Assembly (NCBI RefSeq): GCF_900120175.1
Contig: NZ_FQLF01000002.1
Location: 1,860,001-1,924,000, forward strand
Source of the DNA: Oceanicoccus sp. KOV_DT_Chl
GTDB lineage: Bacteria; Pseudomonadota; Gammaproteobacteria; Pseudomonadales; Dasaniaceae
DNA length: 64,000 bases
Direction: 5' to 3'
Part shown: piece after piece, positions 56,428 through 64,000 of the stretch
How positions within the stretch are numbered: the first letter of the stretch is position 1
Layout of the letters: each line of letters begins with the position of its first letter
Made by a program: the position numbers and the translations under genes
Notes under the pieces: generated by a model
Seen by the model: only the letters and a program-made list of their open reading frames with translations
The model's database searches: none
What the model was told of the DNA's origin: nothing

Positions 56428-58049
56428 ATGGAGTTAATTTATAGCTTCACTGTAGCGCTATTTTTAACGATTGCGATTATACCGCTGCTAATTCGTTTTT
56501 CAGCGCAGCTTCGGCTTGTTGATGACCCTGGTGCTGATAGAAAAATGCACACCAAGGTTATGCCTCGAAGTGGTGGTTTGGCGATAATTCTGGGCGTGTT
56601 TATTCCATTAGGGTTTTTACTTTCAATGGAGGGTTACATCCCCTTTTTGTTCGTAGGCTGTGCCATTATTATCTTTTTTGGTCTATTGGATGATAGGGCG
56701 GAACTGAATTATAAATGGAAATTATTTGGTCAAAGCCTGGCAGTGATCGTGGTTATGTCAGGTGGTATTGTCATTGAACGTATACCATTTTGTGGTCTGG
56801 AAGCAATTCCAGTTTGGGTAAGTTACCCGTTAACATTTACTTTTTTGTTGGGTGTTATTAACGGCGTTAATTTTTCCGATGGGCTTGATGGCTTGGCTGC
56901 AGGTACTAGTTTGCTGGCATTAGCAGCCATCGCCGCGTTAGCATCTATGGTTGAAATTCATTCAGTAACCTTAATTGCATTAACCGTAATTGGTGGGGTA
57001 TTGGGTTTTTTGCGCTATAACACCTTCCCCGCACAAATTTTTATGGGCGATGCAGGCAGTCAGTTCTTGGGATTTATTACGGCCTGTTTGGCGATTGTTA
57101 TTACTCAATCTGATGCATCGGCATTGAATACGTTTTTGCCAGTCATTCTTTTGGGATTGCCGATTATGGATATTATCCAGGTGGTTCCCGTGCGAATCAA
57201 AAAGGGGCTGCCATTGCCGGGCCCGGATAAGGAGCATTTTCATCATCAGTTAGTGAAATTGGAATTTCGCCACCATGAAGTCGTGGCGTTAATATATTTG
57301 CTTCAAATTGCAATGATGAGCGGAGCTTATTTTTTAAGATTTGAGAGCGATGAACTATTGATCGGCTTTTACTTTGGCTATTTAGTATTGGTATTGGGGC
57401 CTTGTTCACTGCGCATAAACTTGGCTGGAAAGTCAGGGAGCCATCGCCCGTTGAGCATGGTAAGGATCGACGCAGTTATTTATTGCGAAAAATTGGTTGG
57501 GTCTATCACTATTCTGTACCTATTGTTCAATGTTCAATAATTTTATTTTTTGTCACCGTGCCCTTCTTATTGCATGACATTGGCGGGCAATTTTCTCTGG
57601 CTGCTATAATACTCGGGCTAAGCTTGGTATTGGTTGCTATGATTTTTCGGTCGGCATCAACAATGCTCGCGCGCTTATCATGCTACTCAGCTAGCGTTTT
57701 TGTGGTTTATTTGGTCACTACCGAGCTGGACGGTAGTCCGTTGATGATTTATCTGGATGCCTTTCTCATTGGGTTGGCAGCTTTTTTGATGCTGGCGATA
57801 CGAATGAGCCGTAAAGAGCAGTTTCGTTTGGATACGCAGGATTTACTGATATTGCTGATGGTAGTTATTGTGCCGCAGCTGCCTTTTTCGGCGTTGGAAA
57901 GTTTTTCTATTGGTCATATAGCACTGCGTTTATCGGTATTGATGTATGGCTGTGAGTTTTTACTGGCCAGGGAAGGGCAGGATAAAATCAAATATTTAAG
58001 CATTGGGTCGATTGTTGGTTTATTTGCAATCGGATTAACAGCATTTTAA
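56428..58049 (+). CDS. Undecaprenyl-phosphate sugar-1-phosphate transferase (WecA/MraY family), frameshifted in this sequence
   Basis: Polytopic membrane enzyme that starts the lipid-linked repeat unit by adding a HexNAc-1-phosphate (probably GlcNAc) to undecaprenyl phosphate. Family motifs are MHTKVMPRSGGLAII, GLLDDRAELNYKWKLFGQ (Asp pair), GVNFSDGLDGLAAG, FMGDAGSQFLG and DKEHFHHQL. As written it stops at 57540. One extra G in the four-G run 57396-57399 gives LGALFTAHKLGWKVREPSP and continues to 58049, for 540 residues. The extended C-terminal membrane region is longer than plain WecA. It stands between the exosortase and the PrsT-like gene and fits wecBCG. Confidence 0.88.
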
Positions 58050-58079
58050 TTTCAGTTTGGAAAGAGTTCGGAGAAAATT

Positions 58080-60482
58080 ATGTTCAAAGGAAATTTTCGG
58101 AAAACAGGATCAGTTTTATTATTGTCCTCAATATTATTGGTAGCCTGTGGTGGTGAAGAACGTCAGGCTGAATATTTGACCAAAGCTCAGGATTATTATG
58201 ATCAAGAGAATATGGACAAAGCAAAAATTGAAGTTAAAAATGTTTTGCAGATTAACCCGAATAATGCAGATGCTCGCTATTTATTAGGTCTGATTAATGA
58301 AAGTGATCAGAATTTTCGTGGTGCGTTTAAGCAATATATGACAGCTGCGGACACCAATAAAAAGCATGTTCCGTCACTGACAAAGCTAGCCGAGTTTTAT
58401 TTGGCGGGTAAAGATACTGATAATGCAATGCTAAAAGCAGAAGAAATATTGGTCATTGATCCTAATAATGCTGATGCTTTGGGTGTGCAAGCGGCGATTT
58501 TAGCGTCGCAAGGTAAAAATGATGAGGCTGTGGCTAAAGCACAGCAGGCGCTGTCTGAAGAGCCGGGCCATGTTCAAGCGACTACCGTCTTAACAGCGCT
58601 GTATGCTGAGGAAAACCCCGAGTTAGCATTGCAAACCATCACTGAAGGTATTGCTAATCAAAGTAAAAACGAAGCTTTAAAACAGTTAAAGATTCGTTTG
58701 CTCGCATCACAAAAGCAAACAGATGAAGTCATAAGCTTATTTGAAGAGTTAATTCAGGAATATCCAGAGAATTTCTTTTACACTGTTCAACTAGTGAACT
58801 TTCATCTTGCTGATGATAGAAAGACAGAAGATGAGCGCAAAGTAATTGCGGAACAGATACTACGCGATTTGGTGGCCAAGAATCCTGATGAAGCTAATCC
58901 AAAGAGTTGGCTGGTCGAGTTTTTGGCGAGGAATAAGGGTAGCGATGATGCGATCGTACAGCTAGAAGAATTTTTAACTCAAAAACCAGAAGATTTTAAG
59001 AGCCGTGACCAGTTGGCGAAGTTTTATGTTGCAAAAAAGGAGTTTGCGAAAGCTGAAGCGTTGTATCAGTTTGTTGTTAATCAGGACGGCGAGAGTAATG
59101 ACGCTCTTGAAGCGCGTAACCGCTTAGTATCGCTGGCAATGGCAGAAAACGATCAGCCCAAGGCTGAAGCTATCCTAAAGAAAATCTTTGAAATAGAGCC
59201 AGAAAATGCAGGGGCATTACTCTCTCGAGCTAAATTAAGATTAGCAAAAAACGATATGGATGCAGCTATTCCTGATTTACGAGTAGTGCTTAAAAACGAC
59301 CCTGAATCTGTCGAGGCTTTAAGCTTATTGGCCCGTGCCCATGAGGCAAGTAATTCACCCGATTTAGCCCTTGATAGTTACCAGCGTTTACTTGCGCTTA
59401 GGCCTAAAGCCATAGGTGCACTTGTCGGCTCCGCAAAAATATTATTGGCGAAAAATGAAAACAAAGACGCGCTGGCTTTACTGGAGTCGGCGCAAAAAAT
59501 AGATGCAGCAAATCCTGAAGTAGTGCGTTTATTAGTAGACCTTTATTCTCGTGAGCAGCGCTGGGATGATGCGATGTCGTCACTAGCGGCGTTGACTGAA
59601 AACGAACAGACCATGGCAATTGGCTATTATTTAAAAGGCCGGGTTCTGCTACGTAAAAAAGAGTATAAGCCTGCGGTCGAGGCGTTAGAAAAATCTCACG
59701 AAATAGAGCCTAAAGGTATAGAAACTTTAAATGCTTTATTAGGTAGTTATGTCGCTTTGGAGCAGATGGATAAGGCCTTTGCCTATGTGCAAGCGCATAT
59801 TGAAAAATACCCTGAGCAGCTTCACGCGCAGGAATCTCTGGGTAATCTACAAGCCCGCGATGGTGATTTGGGTGCAGCGACAAAAACCTATTTAGCGATA
59901 ATTGAAAAGCAGCCCGGCAATACCGGTGTGTATGGTGCGTTGGCTCGTATTTATGCGGCACAGAAAAAGCTTGATGATGTTGAAGCCTTATATTTAAAGG
60001 GTATTGAGAAGGCCCCGGAAAATATGGAGTTACGAGCAATGCTGGCTGAGCTCTATCAAGCACAGGGTAACTTCACAGGGGCAATGAATGAATACGAAGC
60101 TATTCTGAAAACGAAACCGGATGCGTTAGTTATTAAAAACAATCTGGCATCGTTGTTAATGGATCATGCAAATACTCCAGAAAATTTACAGCGGATTGCT
60201 TCACTGTCAGCGGATTTAGCGGCGACAGAAACGCCTGCATTTTTAGATACCGCCGGTTGGGCGCAGTACCAATTGGGTAATTATGCCCAAGCCGTGTCAT
60301 TGCTAGGTGCAGCTGTAGAGGCAGGAGGCAAGGGTGCAGTTTATAATTATCATTTGGGCATGGCTTATTTTAAAGCGGATATGAAAGTTCAGGCGAAAGA
60401 GCAGCTTGAACTGGCTTTGGCTGATGACAAGGTTGATTTTGTTGGTAAAGGTGAGGCAGAGAGTGTTTTGGGTAGTTTATAA
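58080..60482 (+). CDS. prsT: PEP-CTERM-system TPR lipoprotein (PrsT-like)
   Basis: An 800-residue lipoprotein: lipobox LLVACGG with lipid Cys at residue 23, then more than fifteen tetratricopeptide repeats to the C-terminus (for example AKIEVKNVLQINPNNADARY). Long TPR lipoproteins of this kind (PrsT) are standard partners of exosortase systems; they probably scaffold export or processing at the outer membrane. It follows the sugar-phosphate transferase by 30 bp and is closed by a terminator, so it ends the xrtD operon. Confidence 0.9.
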   Translation: MFKGNFRKTGSVLLLSSILLVACGGEERQAEYLTKAQDYYDQENMDKAKIEVKNVLQINPNNADARYLLGLINESDQNFRGAFKQYMTAADTNKKHVPSLTKLAEFYLAGKDTDNAMLKAEEILVIDPNNADALGVQAAILASQGKNDEAVAKAQQALSEEPGHVQATTVLTALYAEENPELALQTITEGIANQSKNEALKQLKIRLLASQKQTDEVISLFEELIQEYPENFFYTVQLVNFHLADDRKTEDERKVIAEQILRDLVAKNPDEANPKSWLVEFLARNKGSDDAIVQLEEFLTQKPEDFKSRDQLAKFYVAKKEFAKAEALYQFVVNQDGESNDALEARNRLVSLAMAENDQPKAEAILKKIFEIEPENAGALLSRAKLRLAKNDMDAAIPDLRVVLKNDPESVEALSLLARAHEASNSPDLALDSYQRLLALRPKAIGALVGSAKILLAKNENKDALALLESAQKIDAANPEVVRLLVDLYSREQRWDDAMSSLAALTENEQTMAIGYYLKGRVLLRKKEYKPAVEALEKSHEIEPKGIETLNALLGSYVALEQMDKAFAYVQAHIEKYPEQLHAQESLGNLQARDGDLGAATKTYLAIIEKQPGNTGVYGALARIYAAQKKLDDVEALYLKGIEKAPENMELRAMLAELYQAQGNFTGAMNEYEAILKTKPDALVIKNNLASLLMDHANTPENLQRIASLSADLAATETPAFLDTAGWAQYQLGNYAQAVSLLGAAVEAGGKGAVYNYHLGMAYFKADMKVQAKEQLELALADDKVDFVGKGEAESVLGSL

Positions 60483-60503
60483 GCGCTACTACTAAACTGC
60501 TAT

Positions 60504-60529
60504 AAGGCTGCCTTTGGGTGGCCTTTTTT
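60504..60529 (+). terminator. Intrinsic terminator after the PrsT-like gene
   Basis: AAGGCTGCC (60504-60512) pairs with GGTGGCCTT (60517-60525) through two G-U pairs around TTTG, followed by T. It marks the end of the exosortase operon. Confidence 0.82.
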
Positions 60530-60995
60530 GTGGGTGCTGTATTCATTAATGCGATTGGAGGCGGGTGTTTAGGGTATCCGCACAAATTTAATCTTTCACT
60601 ATGTACTATCAAATCTGACTTATGGTCGAAGTGCAATTTAGTGTATGTAGCTTGGACTTGATCTGACAGTACACATCAAGGGGCTCTTACTTAATCTGGC
60701 GGGCCGCCTATATGCAAGATAAACAATATCCGGTATCGAGGGCATAAGAGGCATGGGCCAGTTCTGGGCTATTTTGCTAACTTTTGACCCTAGGCGGACT
60801 ATGCCAGAACCAGAATGCTATGTAATGGTGACTTGATGACACGCCACAATGGCATTGCAGCGACAGATCTCGGCTAAGTATGTTCAATTTGATTATCTCA
60901 AGACCAATTTTAACTGACGGATTTTTAGATTCCGTAAGACAGATTAGTTATTTCTCCTAAACTACTTCTTGAATATTTGATACAGGGTAGAGTGA
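60530..60995. other. Intergenic region before the serine hydrolase
   Basis: About 466 bp with no gene. I see no strong repeats, riboswitch-like fold or promoter box that stands out. Confidence 0.5.
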
Positions 60996-62426
60996 ATGCA
61001 GAATTTAACTATGGTTTTTGTGGTCTCTTTGCTGCTGCTTGGGTGTGGGAATGAATTGCCTCTCAACGATGAGAAGCTCATAAGCGATCAATTATCTAAG
61101 GAAGAGTTAAAAGTTATTGAGTCATATCGTCTATCGATTCCTTCCCGGCTTTCTCAAGAAGGTGTTACAGCATTGGCTGTAGTTTTGGTTAATCAAGAGG
61201 GTATCATCTGGAAAGCCACTTACGGTGAAGCTCACTTCGATAGCTTATTTAGTATCCAGTCCATGTCAAAAACATTTACCTCAGTGGCTGTTTTAAACGC
61301 TGTAGAGGGTGGTCTTTTGTCGCTAGATACGCCAGTCGTTAACTATCTGCCAGAATTTACTGTCCAGGACAGGTACTCTCAAAACCCCCTTAAAAAAATG
61401 ACCCTACGTCACCTGTTAAATCATACAGCAGGTTTTACCCATGAGGCGCCAGTAGGAAACAATTATGATACAACTTCTTTGTCATTTGAAGATCACATAG
61501 CCAGTATCCGTGACACATGGTTAATGTTTCCGGCCAGCAGTGCTTATAGTTATTCGAACTTGGGCGTTGATCTGGCCGCTTATATTATCGAACAGAAGTC
61601 AGGCAAACCATTTCATGAATATTTAAATGATCAAGTTTTTAAGTCACTTAAAATGTATTCCAGTACAGCTAATGGGAATACTGTTAAGGCGTCGTCTAAA
61701 CGTATCATAGGCAATCAGTTGTTTATGAAGTCGGTCCCAGTTTATGTCCCCATGGTTGGGGCTGGCGGTATATATACAACCATTGATGATATAGCACCGT
61801 TTATAGGGTCTTTCCTTCAAGTAAAGAAAGGAATCGTCACTCAGCAGTCCCTTCAGGAGATGTACACGCCTAGTCAATATTATCCCTACGGACTGGGAGT
61901 GACAGTGGAATCCAATGGAAAATGGATGAAGTATGGCCATAATGGAGGCGGGTTTGGTTTTACCTCTGGAATGCACTGGATACCGGATAAAAATATCGGG
62001 GTTGCTATCCTTACAAACTATGGTCTTGATTATAATTTGCAGAGCGATCTCACAGAGTCACTGATGCTAGGTTTTATTGAGGCTAGAGACGGTGTAAAGG
62101 CAGAGCCATTCAATACTAAGTGGCCTGCATACTATCAGAACCCGAATTTTAATCCGTCCGAGTACAAGAGCGAATATGCTAAATACATAGGGAATTATCA
62201 CTTCCCTATGAAAGGTTATAATTTACCCTTCTATGCGGAATGGATTATAAAGCTTGGCTTATCCCCATATCAGGTTGTTGTCGATCGGCAGCAAAACAAC
62301 TTAGCTATCAATGGCGAACCTCTGTTTGAATACATGGCAGGTGTGTTTTTTACTTCTACAGGAGAGGCACTTGATTTCCGGTCTGGCTATTTGATTTTTC
62401 GTGGAATAGAAATGGACCAGATTTAA
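60996..62426 (+). CDS. Beta-lactamase-fold serine hydrolase lipoprotein
   Basis: A 476-residue protein with a short lipoprotein signal (LLLLGC, lipid Cys 17). The penicillin-binding-protein-like domain has the nucleophile motif SMSK (Ser-x2-Lys; in FSIQSMSKTFTS), the Tyr motif YSYSNLGVDLAAY, and a KTG-equivalent HNGGGFGF. Similar proteins are esterases, peptidases or class C-like enzymes of unknown substrate. The region after about residue 365 is an extra C-terminal domain. It stands alone, and there is no reason to call it a resistance enzyme. Confidence 0.88.
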   Translation: MQNLTMVFVVSLLLLGCGNELPLNDEKLISDQLSKEELKVIESYRLSIPSRLSQEGVTALAVVLVNQEGIIWKATYGEAHFDSLFSIQSMSKTFTSVAVLNAVEGGLLSLDTPVVNYLPEFTVQDRYSQNPLKKMTLRHLLNHTAGFTHEAPVGNNYDTTSLSFEDHIASIRDTWLMFPASSAYSYSNLGVDLAAYIIEQKSGKPFHEYLNDQVFKSLKMYSSTANGNTVKASSKRIIGNQLFMKSVPVYVPMVGAGGIYTTIDDIAPFIGSFLQVKKGIVTQQSLQEMYTPSQYYPYGLGVTVESNGKWMKYGHNGGGFGFTSGMHWIPDKNIGVAILTNYGLDYNLQSDLTESLMLGFIEARDGVKAEPFNTKWPAYYQNPNFNPSEYKSEYAKYIGNYHFPMKGYNLPFYAEWIIKLGLSPYQVVVDRQQNNLAINGEPLFEYMAGVFFTSTGEALDFRSGYLIFRGIEMDQI

Positions 62427-62590
62427 GCCTTACTTTCTCCATCGTTGAGTCTGCTTCTTGGCACAACAGTGGCTATTGATGCATTGTTATAGTGATAGTC
62501 GCTACGTGACCCATTGCAGGCCCGAGTAATTACGTGCGCATTCCAGCTGGCAGGAAATTGGATAGGGTCGATCTTATCGCGGCACGATGT

Positions 62591-62640
62591 GGGGTCGGGC
62601 CAATAATTTTACGTAGTGTGTAAAATTTTGCTCTGACCCC
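62591..62640. repeat. REP-like hairpin bounded by GGGGTC/GACCCC (first)
   Basis: GGGGTC (62591-62596) pairs with GACCCC (62635-62640), with an inner ATTTTAC/GTAAAAT stem around GTAGTGT. It shares its outer boxes with the hairpin at 62757. Such elements are often spread by REP-associated transposases. Confidence 0.7.
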
Positions 62641-62767
62641 CGTTAGAAACCGTTGGCACGATGTTGTTTCGAAGTATCTGCCAGAATGGCAAGTTGATAA
62701 ATCGGAGTGACCTGAAAAAGGTTTATTTAGGGAAATCGTGCCAACGGTTTCTGTCAGGGGTCAGAGC
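62630..62767. mobile_element. Small inverted-repeat element (MITE-like)
   Basis: Two 33-bp inverted arms (62630-62662 and 62735-62767) match at 30 of 33 positions. They share GCTCTGACCCC and AGAAACCGTTGGCACGAT, separated by 72 bp that contain no credible gene. The arms run into the REP-like hairpins on each side. I call it a candidate non-autonomous element; no transposase gene is in the window. Confidence 0.5.
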
Positions 62768-62803
62768 CACTTTTGTAAACAGCACAAAAGTGGGTCCGAC
62801 CCC
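62757..62803. repeat. REP-like hairpin bounded by GGGGTC/GACCCC (second)
   Basis: GGGGTC (62757-62762) pairs with GACCCC (62798-62803), with an inner CCACTTTTGT/ACAAAAGTGG stem. Same outer boxes as the element at 62591 but a different inner stem. Confidence 0.7.
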
Positions 62804-62961
62804 GCACTGTGCCATGGCAAGTATTATTTCTATCCGACCTCGTACCAACGTCTCTATTTGGCACATTTCGTCAATCTTAAATTTCAGTTTCACTACAACA
62901 ATAAAAGGTCTGCTTTTGTGCGGAGGCCAGACTGTACGGTTTTCTATGAGCTAATAATCGC

Positions 62962-63530
62962 TGGGTACGGTGTGTTTTATGAAGTGGGGTAGTGCTGGGA
63001 GTGACAGGATTAATGTAAACAGCCTAGGGGCTGTTTACACCCCTGCGGGGCTGTGTCGCTTTGCTCCTTGTTCAAATTGCTTTGCAATTTGTCGAACCGG
63101 CAGGCTTAAATGAATACTGATGGGTGAACCGTCTAACGAAAAAACCCCCGCTGGGCGGTGTGTCTTATGGAGTGGGGTAGTGGCTGAGAGAGACAGGATT
63201 AATTAAAACAGCCTAAGGGCTGTTTCAACCCCTGCGGGGCTGCGTCGCTTTGCTCCTTGTTCAAATTGCTTTGCAATTTGTCGAACCGGCAGGCTTAAAT
63301 GAATACTGATGGACAAATAATCTAACGAAAAAACCCCCGCGGGTACGGAGTGTTTTATGGGGTTGGGTAGTGGCTGGGAGTGACAGGATTAATGTAAACA
63401 GCCTAGGGGCTGTTTACACCCCTGCGGGGCTGCGTCGCTTTGCTCCTTGTTCAAATTGCTTTGCAATTTGTCGAACCGGCAGGCTTAAATGAATACTGAT
63501 GGACAAACAATCTAACGAAAAAACCCCCGC
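62962..63530. repeat. Three tandem 190-bp repeat units downstream of tRNA-Arg
   Basis: Units at 62962-63151, 63152-63340 and 63341-63530 are nearly identical. Each holds a GACAGGATTAAT block, a hairpin AACAGCC/GGCTGTT, CCCCTGCGGGG, an AAATTGC/GCAATTT palindrome, and ends with CTAACGAAAAAACCCCCGC, the left arm of the tRNA terminator. Only the third unit is followed by the right arm. The pattern suggests tandem duplication of the tRNA 3' flank. No gene is present. Confidence 0.93.
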
Positions 63531-63552
63531 TAAGCGGGGGTTTTTTCGTTAG
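63512..63552 (-). terminator. Terminator of tRNA-Arg
   Basis: A perfect 19-bp palindrome with a TAA loop; the core is CCCCCGC/GCGGGGG flanked by A and T runs, so it can work in both directions. It sits directly after the tRNA on the minus strand. Confidence 0.92.
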
Positions 63553-63556
63553 ATGG

Positions 63557-63630
63557 CCCGCCCGACAGGATTCGAACCTGTGACCAACGGCTTCGGAAGC
63601 CGCTACTCTATCCAGCTGAGCTACGAGCGG
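63557..63630 (-). tRNA. tRNA-Arg (anticodon CCG)
   Basis: Read on the minus strand, the acceptor arms CCGCTCG and CGGGCGG pair (one G-U), the D arm has AGCTCAGCTGGATAGAG, the anticodon loop is TTCCGAA with anticodon CCG, and the T arm has GGTTCGAATCC. The discriminator is G and an encoded CCA follows (63554-63556). The body is 74 bases without CCA. Confidence 0.97.
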
Positions 63631-64000
63631 AAAACTAAATTAAATGCTATCAGAAATAGCAAATCTTAAACTGGCTCTGTCGATAGAGTGTTGCTACGCA
63701 ACCTCCCTACGGGGCCGGCCCGACTTCATAGAAGTAGGGCGTTCAAGTCGTGCAAAGCGTTGCTTTGCGTAAACCACGCCTTTCACCCAGCGGTACCCTA
63801 AAGGGCATAAAAGCTACGAGCGGAGAACTACCTCGACTGCCAATTAGCAAGCAGCTGTAGTTTTCAGGGCCGCAATCATACCTGTGAACGGCGAGTGAGT
63901 CCATGTCCGATATACTGGAATTGGCCTGTTTAGGTTGTTGGAAGGTGTAGAGCGTAATCAGGCTTTTTTTGGCGCATTAATTTCCGCTGGCGCTGGAAAG
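63631..64000. other. tRNA 5' flank with a copy of the tRNA start; no gene seen
   Basis: AGCTACGAGCGGAGAACTA at 63812-63830 repeats the tRNA 5' end and flank (63619-63637) with one mismatch, about 190 bp away. The stretch between holds several short palindromes (such as GCAAAGCGTTGCTTTGC). Toward the window end I can support no gene; a minus-strand frame ending near 63958 could be the tail of one, but there is too little to call. Confidence 0.55.

Noticed and set aside
3421-57399. Programmed frameshifting in the six broken genes
   Set aside because: There are no shared slippery heptamers or downstream pseudoknots, and several of these are families normally made without recoding.
57402-58049. 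A separate membrane protein after the WecA-like gene
   Set aside because: It is the in-frame continuation of the transferase once one G is added at 57396-57399; it overlaps the first part and has no ribosome site of its own.
60996-62426. Antibiotic-resistance beta-lactamase
   Set aside because: The fold and SxxK motif are shared by many esterases and peptidases; it is a long lipoprotein with an extra domain and no resistance context.
62661-62992. Short reading frames inside the palindromic region as transposase or protein genes
   Set aside because: They run through inverted repeats, lack ribosome sites, and show at best a faint resemblance to REP-associated transposases.
62962-63530. CRISPR array
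   Set aside because: The units are about 190 bp, almost fully identical including the would-be spacers, and no cas genes are present.
63900-64000. C-terminal end of a minus-strand gene at the window edge
   Set aside because: One frame stays open to a stop near 63958 but only about 14 codons are visible, too few to support a call.

Overview
The window looks like chromosome of a marine-type gammaproteobacterium with moderate G+C (my impression, not computed). Two blocks keep a gene order I know from Pseudomonas and relatives: coxB-coxA-ctaG-coxC-DUF2909-SURF1-hypothetical-ctaA-ctaB-sco, and thrB/polA/engB/cytochrome c5/cytochrome c4/dsbA/diguanylate cyclase. The protein style (VPVPA-type sorting signals, TonB receptor, sulfotransferases) suggests a Cellvibrionales/Spongiibacterales-like lineage, but the species cannot be fixed from sequence alone.

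Layout. 0.2-9.3 kb: a complete aa3 cytochrome c oxidase operon with its copper and heme A assembly factors. 9.3-18.7 kb: a small secreted protein with a GTTAC-rich upstream region, homoserine kinase, DNA polymerase I, EngB, cytochromes c5 and c4, DsbA and a GGDEF diguanylate cyclase. 19.4-28.8 kb: a probable c-di-GMP-I (GEMM) riboswitch ahead of a VPLPA-CTERM protein, two tandem TPR-sulfotransferases, a TonB-dependent receptor and a calcium-repeat lipoprotein that shares an unusual Cys-ENGG-LPTCPN module with the VPLPA-CTERM protein. 29-31.5 kb: a secreted subtilase with a dockerin-like tail. 32-60.5 kb: a large exopolysaccharide/exosortase region with a sigma-54-type promoter, export and chain-length proteins, ManNAcA synthesis (wecB, wecC), a WecG-type transferase, flippase, two sulfotransferases, glycosyltransferases, a PslG-like glycosidase, a second VPVPA-CTERM protein, a ligase, GDP-fucose synthesis (gmd, fcl), an exosortase fused to EpsI (XrtD type), a WecA-like initiating transferase and a PrsT-like TPR lipoprotein. 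61-64 kb: a beta-lactamase-fold hydrolase, palindromic repeats, three tandem 190-bp units, and tRNA-Arg(CCG).

How it fits together. The diguanylate cyclase, the riboswitch and the sigma-54-type promoter point to c-di-GMP- and RpoN-controlled production of a probably sulfated surface polysaccharide plus exosortase-processed matrix proteins. The 19.5-28.8 kb cluster is the best candidate for an undescribed system: a riboswitch-controlled surface protein, paired sulfotransferases, a receptor, and a lipoprotein carrying the same module.

Data caution. Six plus-strand genes (ctaG, polA, the diguanylate cyclase, the TonB receptor, gmd and the WecA-like transferase) are each broken by what looks like one missing G in a G run. 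Adding one base restores a full-length protein in all six. I treat these as probable consensus errors and give coordinates for the whole gene.
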